Shown piece by piece: positions 22,564 to 34,398 of a stretch of 64,000 nt of DNA. Under the pieces are notes generated by a model. It saw only the letters and a list, made by a program, of their open reading frames with translations. It was not told where the DNA came from and made no database searches. The position numbers and the translations under genes were made by a program. How positions within the stretch are numbered: position 1 is the stretch's first letter; each line of letters begins with the position of its first letter. The DNA comes from Larix kaempferi (Eukaryota > Streptophyta > Pinopsida > Pinales > Pinaceae), in the NCBI GenBank assembly GCA_027924585.1, contig BSBM01000361.1, positions 68,174,001 through 68,238,000 on the forward strand, read 5' to 3'.

Positions 22564-23383
22564 ATATTAGCACATTTGATTGTGATGTGGGCCCGCCTCT
22601 ACCATAGGATGAGGATGAGGACATAGAGATGCATGATCATCCAGAGGTGCCTTGGCTAGCCATAACTAGCCTTCAGAAAAGGCCAGAGCAGAGGTTATGA
22701 CATAACATTGCAGATAGGTTGGACATATTATTAGTGGATCGAGGGGTTCAGCCTGTTCTTGTCAGGGAGATTCAGAGGTAGGACCGGTGCCTTGATATAT
22801 GGAGGATGATTCCTCTTTATATGAGGAGCTTGATGCAACACATTGTTGGTGCTTGCACTCTTTAATATTCCATCCCTCATGGAATTTCATCGTCTGATGA
22901 GAGCGGAGATCCTTGGCCTCCTATTCCACCTCCTTCTCCATTAGATGCTTCAACTGGTGGGGAAACCTCCACATCCACTGCACCTCCTCCTTGGCCTCCA
23001 CCTCCTACTCCTCCACCTTTGACATCTCATCCACCTCCTCCTCCACCATGTCCTCCACATCCATTACCTCCTTCATCATATCCTCTGCCCCCCCTCCTTC
23101 AATGGATCCAAAATCTGATCTGTTATACCTATCCGATCGACTAGCCTCTATTGATCCATCAGATCCCCATGATCCTCATCCACTAGTCGCTTCAACTTTG
23201 TAGATGATGCTCACATTGGGTGGGATGATCCAAATTCCTAGAGATGTATTTGCTACTAATCTACATGATAGATTATTTCCTAGCAGAGGTACTGATCATG
23301 CCTCTAGCTCTAATGCTGGAGGTGTTGATACATCTAGTGGGTCAACAAATAGTGATGATTATATGGTTCCGGGGGTGGAATAG
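22564..23383 (+). pseudogene. CACTA left-end gene of unknown function, exon 2 (proline-rich C-terminus)
   Basis: Begins after a TTTATAG acceptor: DISTFDCDVGPPLP, acidic DEDEDIEMHDHPEVP, then a long proline/serine-rich tract (22915-23100, PPSPLDAST, APPPWPPPPTPPP) and a C-terminal stretch ending SSGSTNSDDYMVPGVE with a stop at 23381. The order of acidic segment then proline-rich tract recurs in CACTA-2 (48329-48659 plus 59014-59123). The intron (22465-22563) is AT-rich, as expected of plants. Confidence 0.5.
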
Positions 23384-24303
23384 ACATGTATATCTTACAT
23401 TTATCATCATTTTGATACTATTGTTTATATACATGTGTGTGTGTGTGTCATTTGCCATTTTTAAAATGTTGGTGTTGATGATTATGTTGATGGTCATGAT
23501 GTGTATGTTAGGTCAAGTTAAATGATGTCCATTAGTTGTTTGTGTTTTCCATTTTGCATACGTTGATGTGAATGATTATGTTGATGTTTATTTAGATGTT
23601 GATGGTAATGTAGTTGTAGGTTAGGTTCGATGATGTTCATTATGTTAGAAACTGGAACTTGTGTTTTGTTACATGTTATTGTTAGATCATATGTGTGTTA
23701 GATGATGTTTAAATCTATAATATGTATATGTTAGATGAATATGCAGTAACATAATGTTTATGATGGTACGCTCATACCTATTTTTTCTAGTTTTATGTTA
23801 ATGTGGTATGATGGTGTTTATTTTTGTGTTTGTTAGATGGTGACAATGATATTAATGATGATATGTTTATGTTTACATAATATAATTGAATAAAAAATAT
23901 CATTGAATTAAATATTTTTATGAATTTTGTATTGATAATGGATGAAGTTGTGACAACTAGCTATATGATTTATGTTGGTTGTATAATTTTTCATAGTATC
24001 ATGTTTATGAACATCAAAAAAAAAATTCTAAATTATATGAACATGAATATGACCTATTAATGTATCATTCAATATTTTTAATTTGTTGACAATTGCTCAC
24101 TTTACAATGACAAATATCAAATCTTTAATAGGAAGAAAAACACATAGTTAAGTAAAAGAACACCCTTTTTCTCGCAACTAATGTAAATCCACAACTTGTA
24201 TTCTCCAAATATATTATTACTATTATTAATCATTAAGATGATTTGATGATCTTCAAGCCATATTTTATCTCTTATTCTCATTCAGAAAACATTTGCAAAC
24301 ATT
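23384..24303. other. CACTA-1 AT-rich noncoding region
   Basis: No gene. Contains a (TG)n run at about 23430 and loosely repeated 'gatgatgtt/gttgatg' words from 23470 to 23870. Confidence 0.5.
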
Positions 24304-25420
24304 TGCAATTATAATGCTTAGAATTATTTATGACAAAAACATCATGAAATACAAACATTCAAATATTGATCATGTAGAAATTAGAGAGCACATTAAATTT
24401 TGTTGTTATAAATTTCAATCTTATCAAGGCCATAAATCAAGTCATTGTAGAGGTCAAGTACACTAGTAAAAAAATTGTTGGATTTACAATCTCCACCAAG
24501 GTTTCAAATGTGTCATTTTCTATGTTGGAGTTAACATTATAAATACAATCCAAAAATCCAAAAGCATTACATTATAACAAAAATTAAATTTAATCGAATC
24601 ATATAATATAAAACCATTGCATTCTAACAAAAATGTCATAAATTAATGCAATTATAATTCTTAGCATTATTTATAACAAAAAATTAAGAAATACAAGTAT
24701 TCAAATATTGATGGAGAAATCAGAGAGCACCTTAAAATTGGTTGTACATTTCATTGTTATCAAGGCCATTTCATTTTTATCAATGCCATAAATTAAGCCA
24801 TTGTATAGCTCAACACTAGCAACAAAATTGTCGGATTTTCATTCTCCATTGAGGTTGAAAACATGTCATTTTCCATGTTGGAGTTAACATTATAAATACA
24901 ATAAAAAAATTGAAATCCATTACATTATAACAAAAATTCAGTTTCACCGAATCATATAATAAAAAAACCTTACATTCTAACATAAATGTCATAAATTAAT
25001 GCAATTATAATTCTTAGCATTATTTATAACAAAAACATCATGAAATACAAACATTCAAATATTAATGGAGAAATTAGAGAGCACCTTAAATTTTGTTATA
25101 AATTTCATTGTTATAAAAGGCATAAACGAAGTCATTTTAGAGCTCAACACAACTAAAAAATTTGTTGATTTTTCAATCTCCATCAAGGTTAGAAATGCGT
25201 CATTTTCTATGTTGGAGTTAACATTATAAATATAATAAAAAAATCGAAAAACATTACATTATAACAAAAATTAAATTTAATCGAATCATATAATGAAAAA
25301 AAGCATTACATTCTAACAAACATGTCATAAATTAATGCAATTATAATTCTTAACAATATTTATAACAAAAACATCATAAAATACAAGCATTGAAATATCA
25401 ATATAGAAATTTTAGATGAC
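24304..25420. repeat. About 345-bp AT-rich tandem repeat in CACTA-1
   Basis: The phrase 'tgcaattataatTCTTAgcatt' recurs at 24304, 24647, 25000 and 25336 (periods 343, 353, 336), with matching blocks in between (attcaaatatt..., gagagcacctt, ctccat.aaggtt, gtcattttcTATGTTGGAG, ttaacattataaata). About 3.2 copies. No coding potential. Confidence 0.85.
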
Positions 25421-25782
25421 CTTCAAGTCATGAATTAATAAATATTTAGCCTTTATGTTCACAAAAATAAAATTGAATCATGTAAGTTGTTTTTCATGGT
25501 GTATATATATGTATACAAAAAACAAAATATGAGTAATTTGGACAATGACATATAATCATTCTATACAATCATAAATTACTTCATAGACATAAACCATATT
25601 TCACATCATATAATTGGTTCTTAACCAAATGAAATTGTTTAAAAACTGCATCAAGTAATCAACTTTCCATTTCCACCATCATAAAATGAAAAATAAAAAA
25701 TATAATTAGACAATCAAAGATAACAGTATCAAAATGATTTCTCAATATGTAAATGACAAAATAAAACATGTAAATATCATTA

Positions 25783-28700
25783 TCTGTTTCCATCACCCTC
25801 ATTATCTTTCTCAGTTGGCATGACTGTTAACACCCAAAAAATGCTCACCACCTCATCTCCCTCACTACATGACTCATTTGCCTATTTTTTCCACCATCTT
25901 TGCCTCCAAAACCTCAAAAAACCATTAATTAGTCACCAAAAGGCTAAACAATCCCTTTCCCCACCTCCAAATAGTTAAATTTACTCAAAAGATAGCAAAA
26001 ACCCTCTAAAAAGGCCCTAAATTCCCAAAAATCAAGAAAAAGGGAATAAAAAATATAAAAAAGAGGAAAAAGAGGAAAAAAGGAAGCAAAAATCCTAAAA
26101 AAACTGACCTAAACCATATGGTGCCAAAAACCATGGGTCAACACTCCACCACTAAAAAACCTATAAATAGGTGATGGAGGCTCCCCATTTCACATCTACA
26201 ATCTATCCTATCGTCACGCTACCAAAATCACTCGTGAAACCCAAGCTCACCATCTGAGCTAGTTTTCCCATTTGAGTGCCCCTTTTGGCCCACCATCCAA
26301 GCACCTTGGAGAAGGAGAAGGAACCCATTGGAGCACGGAATCAGCTCTCCTAAACTACTACAAGAGCTTCACCAACCTCCACATTTGAGGTAAAAGTAAC
26401 TTTGGTCATACCATAATACAAAAAAAAAAATTCCATTATATTATCATTATCTTTTTATTTCCATTGATGCACATGTTAGCTTAGATTTTATGCTGTTTTA
26501 TTGTTTAAATTTACTGTTTATTGAACTGCCACTGAGGAGGTCATTCTCCTTAGTAGGTGCTCATTTGCACAAGCTAGGGTGAAAACCCTAGCTACAATGA
26601 TAGCATTGTTGTTCTTAGAAACATGTTTAGATCTAGGGTCGTGTCTTAATATGAACCACCTATCTCTATCCAACAAATCCGAGTGAAAGAACACTCGGTT
26701 GCAGTGTTTTGGGAAAACATAAGACTCCTTAATTTCATCCCACATCTTTCTAGAGTTGATACATATAAACCCACTATCATGATCTTCCTTTACATTATTC
26801 CTATCGAATGTGTCCCACCACCTACACCTAAAATTAATAGGTTGGAAAGATGAGAAGTCCACTTGAATGATCTCTTGTATCTTTCCGACATAAACCATCA
26901 TCCATCCTACCAAGTTTCAATCTCGGTGGCCAGCATAACTAGATTGGTCGAACTCGACTTTCACTCCATAGTCTTGTGTAAGACGCCCATTATCAACATC
27001 CTCAGTGCGAAAATCATGTCCATAAGCCCACATAGATGGGAACGAATGCACCTGTAAGAAAAGTTAACAAATGATGATGTCATATGTCTATTAACCCAAC
27101 CATTAATATATTGAACATAAATGTTATAATTCAAAGTTGCATTATAAAGTTAGAAATTATGTACATAAATATTTTATTACCGAGCTGTTGCACCTGATCC
27201 CAATGTTTAGCGCATCCTCCTCTTCAGGAGGGTAATGACCGGATGCACCATATTTATCTCTGACTTGGTCTACAACCCAACTATTGGGACAAATAATTGG
27301 AATCTTTTCTTTTAAATGACCTAGAAAAGGCATGCTTTTACTGTGCAACTTCCTAAATTCTTTTCTATCAATGTCCCATTTCCTCCTCTTCTCCTCATAC
27401 AATACGAACACGACTGTGTTTCCTCCGCATTGTAAAGAGTCAATTTATTGATTGCATCAATTTCTGAATTTATTGTTGTATTCATGGAAACAAAACCACA
27501 TTTAGTATGTATGGGATCAAATATATATTTTGACGTTTGTTGTGAATATAAGTTACTATGTGAAAAATTGAAGATCAAAATATAAGTGACTTACTCTTTA
27601 TCAGGCACATTTTTCCATTCATTTCCAGTACCTCCCCTTCTGTTCTATCCTCATCACGTTCATCATCCCAAATAACTGGTCCTAGTGTGCCATTGATTTG
27701 CTTGATGTACTCACTGGCATAATAGAACGACTCATATACTATGTACCCCTCTTCCATAGATCCCTCGGGGTTTTCCCTTTGTTGAACAAATCCCTTTCAC
27801 TTTTTTCATGAACCTCTCTAACAATAAAATCCAATGATAGGAGACCACCCCGACTAATTCAACCTCATCAGATAGGTTAATTACAAGATGAAATTGCAAG
27901 TCCATGAAACTCGATGACATCTCCTTCTCAAACATACAAACAATCTCAGCTATCTCTTCACGCCACTATGGAATGTTAGCGATGTAAATCTCATTTGATG
28001 TGATCCACCGTACAAATGTAGATATTCTAGATATGGCATGTCGCAGGTCATCGGGAAAGTCATAGTTCACACACCCATGCACGAACAACGGATATTGACA
28101 CTACAAAGTAAACACAAAAAGTTAAGTGCATTTTAAATTTTGTAGAAAAAGATATAAATAAATAGTAATAACAATTTTTTGGCATTATATGTTCCCTTAG
28201 AAGGTTGAGATGGTCATGTGATTTCAAACCCAACAAATTTTCATCTGACATACTGAAGCAACGTAATAGAGTAGACCCATAAAAAGAAGGTTCCTTCATG
28301 CCCAATATAACTTCTTTTGACAAATTAAGATCATCTTTCTTCAAAATCCATGGGACATCACCTTTCTTAAATGAAAAAGGGGGGCCAACCTCTCCTCTCT
28401 TTTCTTGTCTTGGACAATGCTTCTTTTTAGTATTTGAAGAAATAAGGTCTTTCCTGACTTTCATCTTGTCACTTTTTTTGGATGATATGTGATGTCACAA
28501 AGAACATGAAACATTTTTAAATATATGCATGGGATCTAGTAAGTGGGAAAACTCAAGATGCCCCCAATATGGGAGCTCATAAAATATCGATTTCCTTTTC
28601 ATCCCTATGGGCATTTTCTCAACATAGGTGTCGAAGAAATCAGGATCATCGATCACAAGTTGCACATTTGAATCGAACATATTTGTGTATTCATTCTCCT

Positions 28701-30360
28701 TGTCTCTGTCATATGCCCTAAGCCAGTCATTCGGTGTCATTATTTTAGGCCTTTGAGCTCTCTCTCGTTTACCATTGAAAGCATATTTTTCTCTTCTATA
28801 AGAGTGGTTTTCTGGGAGGAATACCCTAGAGAATTCGTACACTGACTTGAGTAGGTATTTGGACCACCTAGCCTTCATAGAAGGTCCACAAAATTTATAT
28901 CTATAATAATGTTTTGTCACAAGACCTGTGATGTTATAGTAAAGAGAGAACATTAGTGTTGAGGATGAAGATAGTCACACTGAATTAAATTTGTAAAAAG
29001 CTATTGCTTTGAATATAAAAAAAAATAATGCAACATATTTACCTGATCAAACTCCTAGCCCCGGATAATCATGTGTGGTGTACACACAAATTCCATATAG
29101 TGTAAAACTCCTCTGTGATGGGATGGGTCTCGACACATCATATACCTGTATCCCTTCCCATAATTCCTTGAATTCATAGATCAATGGTTGTAGGTAAACA
29201 TACATATTCTTCACTTGTATTTTACCAGGGACTATAAGAGCCAACATAAGATGTTCATTCTTGATGGAAAACCATGGGGGGATATTGTTATTGATCACTA
29301 CTACAGGACAAACAATATAGATGCTGTTTGGTTGGGAATATGGGTTGATGACATCAATGGATATGCTCAATCGGAGGCTACGTACTTCATCCTTGAATTT
29401 ATCGGGCCATGTATCCTATATATGCTTCATGGCTATTGAATCTATTTGGTTTCACATAACTCCTTCCTCACTTCGGTTTGATGCATGCCATGCCTGTAGC
29501 ATAGCTAATTCTTTGCAACGAAAGAGCCTTTGAATCCTTGGGATTATAGGCATGTGCCTCAATATGTTATGAGGAGGACCATGTGATTTATCCTTGTTAT
29601 TCGAGTCTTTGTATCTGTCATGCCCACATTTTGGACATATCGCTTTGTCTGCATATTCACCTTTATATAGAATACAATCATTGGGGCATGCATGATAAGA
29701 TATGTACTTTACACCCAACATTTTCAACATATTTTTTGCCTCTACGCAGCTGTCAGGAAAGACATTATAATTCGGAAGTACCTTATATTTGAATAACCTA
29801 TAGTTACTGGGAAATACAAATGTACAATGTCATTTAAAGTTCATAAAATCGACCATTTTCAATGATGATTGTGACAGAAGATTACTCAAAATATAATGTA
29901 GTTGATTGTCAATTACCTTAACATTACCGAGAAACATGCGTCTAACATGCCATACTTTTCTTTCAAGTTGTATAGTAACATTGTTGTCCCCAACTATGTA
30001 GACATTAACCGACTAGATCCAAATAGTGGTGTGGTGGAATACGATTTAAGGATTTCGAAGAAGGCTTCAGTAATATGAGTGTCATACCCTAGATCATTGT
30101 GCTAGAAAGTATGGAACAACATTGCATCCATGGAACTCCTTTGTAGTAATAAATCACCCATACCAACCTCTAATTCATTGCCTCCATTGCCAACATGTGA
30201 AGAACTACTATTACTATAGGAATTCCTGATGGGCAACGATGGATGCTGTGGAAATGGAATAGGTGGTTCATTCAACCATGCTTGGTATGATTCCTCTCCA
30301 AGTTGTGCTCTTTTTTCAACCTTATCTCGATTTGACATTGTACCGGGGTGCAACTAAAGA
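25783..30360 (-). pseudogene. tnp2: CACTA-1 transposase (TNP2 / TNPD-like, with DUF4218- and DUF4216-like regions)
   Basis: Minus strand, broken by frameshifts and stops. In order: N-terminal segment at 30353-30102 (HPGTMSNRDKVE, ESYQAWLNEPP); zinc-type CPNDCILY...CPKCGHDRY at 29730-29452; core NNNIPPWFSIKNEHLMLALI, VYLQPLIYEFKELWEG and YTTHDYPGLGV at 29370-29047; YYRYKFCGP...SPENHSYRR-like block and HLEFSHLLDPMHIFKNV at 28953-28495; VPWILKKDDLNLSKEVILG and GLKSHDHLNLL at 28464-28060; DUF4218-like segment (FMDLQFHLVINL, MEEGYIVYESF) at 27935-27575; DUF4216-like segment (VGKIQEIIQVDFSSF, RCRWWDTFDRNNVKEDHDSG) at 27057-26598. The end, MPTEKDNEGDGNR, lies at 25819-25783 beyond a solo LTR. Known role: DDE transposase that cuts the termini in the nucleus. 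Confidence 0.92.
25825..26596 (+). mobile_element. Solo LTR of the element B superfamily inside the TNP2 gene
   Basis: TGTTAACACCCAAAAAATGC...GTGAAAACCCTAGCTACA, 772 bp. Flanked by ATGAC (25820-25824) and ATGAT (26597-26601), one mismatch. The coding on both sides joins (KHVSKNNNAI to VMPTEKDNE), so it is a clean insertion. It shares the A-rich first half and the AGGTGC...TTGCAC motif near the end with the element B LTR. Confidence 0.85.
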
Positions 30361-30726
30361 TGGTAGCCATGTCGCTCATCATCAGAATCCGGATTTCAAA
30401 AATATTGAACATTACATCAATGATGTTAGTAAGAACAATGCAATTGGTTTGACCTCGCATTCTAGAAAATAATTATTACAGAAGCATGAGAATCACTTCC
30501 AATATAAAATGTTAAGCTGCAAACAATTTATAAAGTAGAATTTCAGATTGAGCGATAAATTAACATCAATTCCACATTAAATATGAAAATTTAAAATTGA
30601 GCAACACATTTTCTAATTGAATTTATAAATTAAATTGACAATTTATAAAAGATAATTTCAAACTGAGGAATACATTAACATGAATCCATTGAAAATTAAA
30701 AAATACAATTAATCAATGTTTTTTTG

Positions 30727-32124
30727 TCTTACGCCCCAAGGGAACATCTAAAGGTAATGCCAGTGCAAGGCATGTCTGATGAGCGGTTGGTGGTCTACGA
30801 AAGTTGTAGTTTATTAAAAACTCATCACCAAGAGACAAACTACGTATTGCATGTACAACAAAAATATGGATGCTTTCCTTTTCATAAATAACTACTGGTC
30901 ATTGAAGTGTTCCTCAAATGAAGGATTTGGAGAAAATAAAGAGCACCTAGAACTATTTATGAACCCTGCAATGTTCCCATGAGTGCGTCGATGACCATCT
31001 ATATACACTTGGTTCTTCCTATTAAATTTTCCAAAACCATAACCATTCATGCACATACTATACATGGAAATGTTGTGCTTGTATTTAACAATATTCAAGT
31101 AATCAGACCGACAATAGATATGACCACAAAATGGCATAAGTGTTATTGAATGTTTGGGATGAATAAGTACACATGAAAGGATAAAAAACCTAAGATTTGT
31201 AGCATCTATATTAGACTTGGTAATTATAAATGATTACCACAAAAGGAGAATTCGGTTCCAACATTAGGAACAAGTAGAGAGGATGTCCAAGCGCCATATA
31301 AAGCACGGTTGTAAGAAGTTTGATATTTAATTTGAAAATTCATAGGAAGGGAGAAGCCATCGCTACCCTCTAGCAATTGGATGGACGTCGGTGTGTTGTT
31401 GGATAGTTTTTCTCTCAACTCATGCTACTTTTTCGATCTTCTAGTAGAGATGGGTTGGGTGGAATTCATATCATACTTTAGATCACTAGAAATTTCAGAT
31501 GAATAAACATAAGTAGAGGGTTCATTAATTAGGATTAGACATAGTTGTTTTGGATTCCAAATTTTTCAAAAATGAGCATAGGGAAGTGTTACTGCATGTC
31601 TTTTCTATACCACCTATTGGAATTTTTATTGCAGTAGGGGGTATTATACCATCGACATTAGGTAATATATCATTGGTGTAATGGGTGAGTGTGACTCACT
31701 GAGGGTTCTACTTCAACCCTTAACATTTTGAACAACCACAAACTACTAGGGTGTCATTAAAGAGTTCTAGCTGGTGACGAATTATCGTTGATGGACCAGG
31801 ATGGCGACTTGAAGATGGCATGTTACGATTGGCGGAGTAAATCGGCTGCCCATTTTCATCCATAAATTGCTTGCGGTATCTTTCCCCTGATAAGAGCTTA
31901 CAATGTTTTGAAACTGGTGGAATGTATTGTGCATCTAGACTCGAAATCGAATCGTGATCCTGTAATATAGAATAAATCAATATTCAGATTCACATGGATA
32001 AGTAACATCAATTCAAATAATTAGTCAAAAAATAAATAAAACCTGAACTTACTGGGGATGGAAAGGGAGAACTCGTCGAACTTTGAACAAGATGGTATGA
32101 GCTAGAATCTAAAGAATTCGCCAT
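30727..32124 (-). pseudogene. SET-domain gene carried by CACTA-1 (degenerate, multi-exon)
   Basis: Minus strand. Exon 1 (32124-32053) reads MANSLDSSSYHLVQSS and ends at a GTAAGT donor. A 93-bp intron ends TATTACAG at 31960. Exon 2 (from 31959) keeps frame: DHDSISSLDAQYIPPVSKHC, then RYRKQFMDENGQPIY, STIIRHQLELFNDTLVVCGC; the same frame continues through stops (31720 onward) with THYTNDILPNVDGIIPP. 31418-31224 gives SLLVPNVGTEFSFCG. 31137-30892 gives YIDGHRRTHGNIAGFINSS, and after a frameshift 30880-30727 gives FVVHAIRSLSLGDEFLINYN followed by FRRPP. These match SET-domain hallmarks: GN(I/V)ARFINHS-like and GEEL..(D/N)Y-like motifs. SET domains methylate lysines. The conserved NHSCxPN is degraded (NSSRCS). 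Dead copy. Confidence 0.62.
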
Positions 32125-32395
32125 TTGATACTACAAACGTTTCTTCCCGCATTTGAGTGAAATCAACAATCAATATATGTCTCTTATATAGTCCTAAGAT
32201 ATTTTGAAGAACTATATCACAATCTAACTTTCAAAATAGTTTGGAAACCATTTTGTAAGAATAAGGTGAGTTTAAGTGTCATATATGTACTATGAAATAT
32301 TGTAATTGGTGTGGTTAAATAATAAAAGGACATTTGGTATGAATATTTTATTTTAAGTGGACACATAAAAAAAGAATTTCCAAAATAAACCGGTG
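32125..32395. other. CACTA-1 spacer upstream of the SET-like gene
   Basis: AT-rich, no gene; probably holds the promoter of the minus-strand SET-like gene, but I see no unambiguous TATA box at a fixed distance. Confidence 0.4.
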
Positions 32396-34320
32396 CATTT
32401 ATTCATATATAAATGCACCCGTGCGCTAACATAAACCAAACGCACTAGTGTGTAACAAATATAAACACACCGTTTAAAGAATATCCACAAAATCCCCCAT
32501 GGTGGAAAATATCCGTTACATTTGGTAGCAACTATTTCTACATGCATATTTACAAAATAATTCAGTACGGTGCATTTCCTACAGATCAGTGCAAGGGTGT
32601 GTCCTAACTTTACACGCACTGTTGCACGGGGTTTTAAATTGTTTTTAAGACTGCGTGTTTTACTTAAGTACATACCGATGAGACTTGACAACAAGCACAC
32701 CGAAAATGCCAAAAGTCAAAATTTAAAAAAAATTGCACAAACCCCTTTTTCCCTAAATTTAAAAAAAGGGATGCAATTTTAAGTTCGAAAATTAAATCTA
32801 AATAGTGTTTAAAAGCCAAAAACCTAAACATTAGCTCACTATTTTTATGAAATTGTTGGGGGAGAGTTTTGGAAGAGAGAATTACGTGGAAGGAGTTTGG
32901 AGCAACTGGAAGGAATTCTAAGTGTCGAAATTTGTTAGGTATGGTGAATCAAACAAAACCCTGCATAATAGAAATTTCAAGCATGTAAATATTACTGTGG
33001 ATTTTATTACCTTATTTAGAGTTTAACTAGATTTAGAAAAAAAATTCATACTTACCTTCAATGTTGCAACCATTATTTTCTCGCTGCTTCTTTTTGTTTT
33101 ATGTGGCTATAAAATTTTACATTATGGTTTAAATCTCTCTATTTTTATACAGAATTACGATTTCACGTTTTAGGGATTTTGGATTTACTGAGCTTGTGAT
33201 TATATAAAGAAAGCGTAGGGTGATATGGGACCACTTTCTTGGTTGAATCTATAACTATGTGTTAAATTTTCAGAATTTACTTCAACCTGATCTAGGATCT
33301 TAACTGAGAGAAAAACATGTACAGCATATCAATCATGGAGACAATAAAGCAAGCACACAAGAGACACAAAGATTTACTTGGGGAAAAACCATAAAGGTGA
33401 AAAACCCCAATAACTTCCTCAGAGATAGATACAGCAATGATACAACCCAAGAGATAGACATATCCTAGCAGCAGATCCTCCTCCTCCATAAGTGCGCCAC
33501 TCCTCCTTGAGTGCATGAGTGAGAAGTGAGTGAGTAAATAGAGTGCCTCCCGCACTCTATTTATACTTGACTTGACTTTCCTTTTACATAAATCATGTAG
33601 GCTCGAACTTAACCACATAACATAATGCTGACTGGGCCGACCCCCAATAGGGTGGTCTAATAACCCTTCGACCCACATGGCCAACCCCCAATAGGGTGGT
33701 CTAATAACTCTTTGACCCACATGACTTATACAGGGCCGACCCCAACAAGGTGGTCTAATAACCCATCAAGTATAAGTTACGACATTTACAATATAAATGA
33801 CGACACTTCTGTATAGAGGAATAATACCATCTCTATAGGAGTACATACAACATACATATATGAAATACATTCCAAAGTTACATATACATCAACACTATGT
33901 CGGCCCTGATAAGTTTGTTTTTTTCTTTTTTCCTTTTTATTAAAAAATTCATGCGTCAAAATTGGTGCGTTTGTAATACCAGAATGCACTGGTGCGTCCA
34001 TCGATATAATGCACCGGATATGATCAGCGTCGCATCATTTTTAATTATTTTATAAAAACACAGAAGTCATTTTTTCGTGTCTAAGTTCTTTGTTCTTGTT
34101 GCATCACATTTACTATAACGCAATGGATATGACCTGTGTTGCGTCTTTTTTTTATTATTTTACAAAAACACAAAATTCGATTTTTATATCTCAATTCTCT
34201 GTTCCCGGTGCGCCCTATTTAATTTAATGCACTAGTGTGGTTTTGTTACTGACACACCAGGGCGTGTCATGTATTCAAGCGCACCAATATCAGATTTATT
34301 CTTTTTAATATTTTTTTGTA
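32396..34320. repeat. CACTA-1 internal block of subterminal-type repeats
   Basis: The same GGTGCATT/CGCACC vocabulary as in the left subterminal region (for example 32392-32720 and 33965-34290) recurs here about 3 kb in from the right end and is interrupted by a solo LTR (33260-33894). Low-complexity AT-rich sequence lies between. Confidence 0.65.
33260..33894 (-). mobile_element. Solo LTR of a Ty1/copia element related to element D
   Basis: 635 bp, TGTTAAATTTTC...TACATATACATCAACA, flanked by the perfect target duplication CTATG (33255-33259 and 33895-33899). It shares 'ctgagagaa.aacatgtacag.atatcaatc', 'ggtgaaaaaccccaa' and 'tagaggaataata.catctctatagg' with the LTRs of element D, in the same orientation. 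Confidence 0.9.
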
Positions 34321-34398
34321 TTTTGAAGGTCTATAATTTGTTTGTATAATATATTGATAGCTTCTGTATTTAATGTTACATGTTTTTTATTGATAGAA

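Noticed and set aside
22913-23203. Ser/Thr-rich ORF (SSTSSSTMSSTSI type) as a separate protein
   Set aside because: It is the off-frame shadow of the proline-rich exon of the CACTA left-end gene; CACTA-2 supports the proline frame.
24304-25420. Tandem repeat as a CRISPR-like array
   Set aside because: Units are about 345 bp, AT-rich and in a eukaryotic transposon; no short direct repeats with unique spacers are present.
33292-33720. 142-residue minus-strand ORF as a gene
   Set aside because: It lies wholly inside a solo copia LTR with a perfect target duplication; the same LTR in element D does not keep it open.
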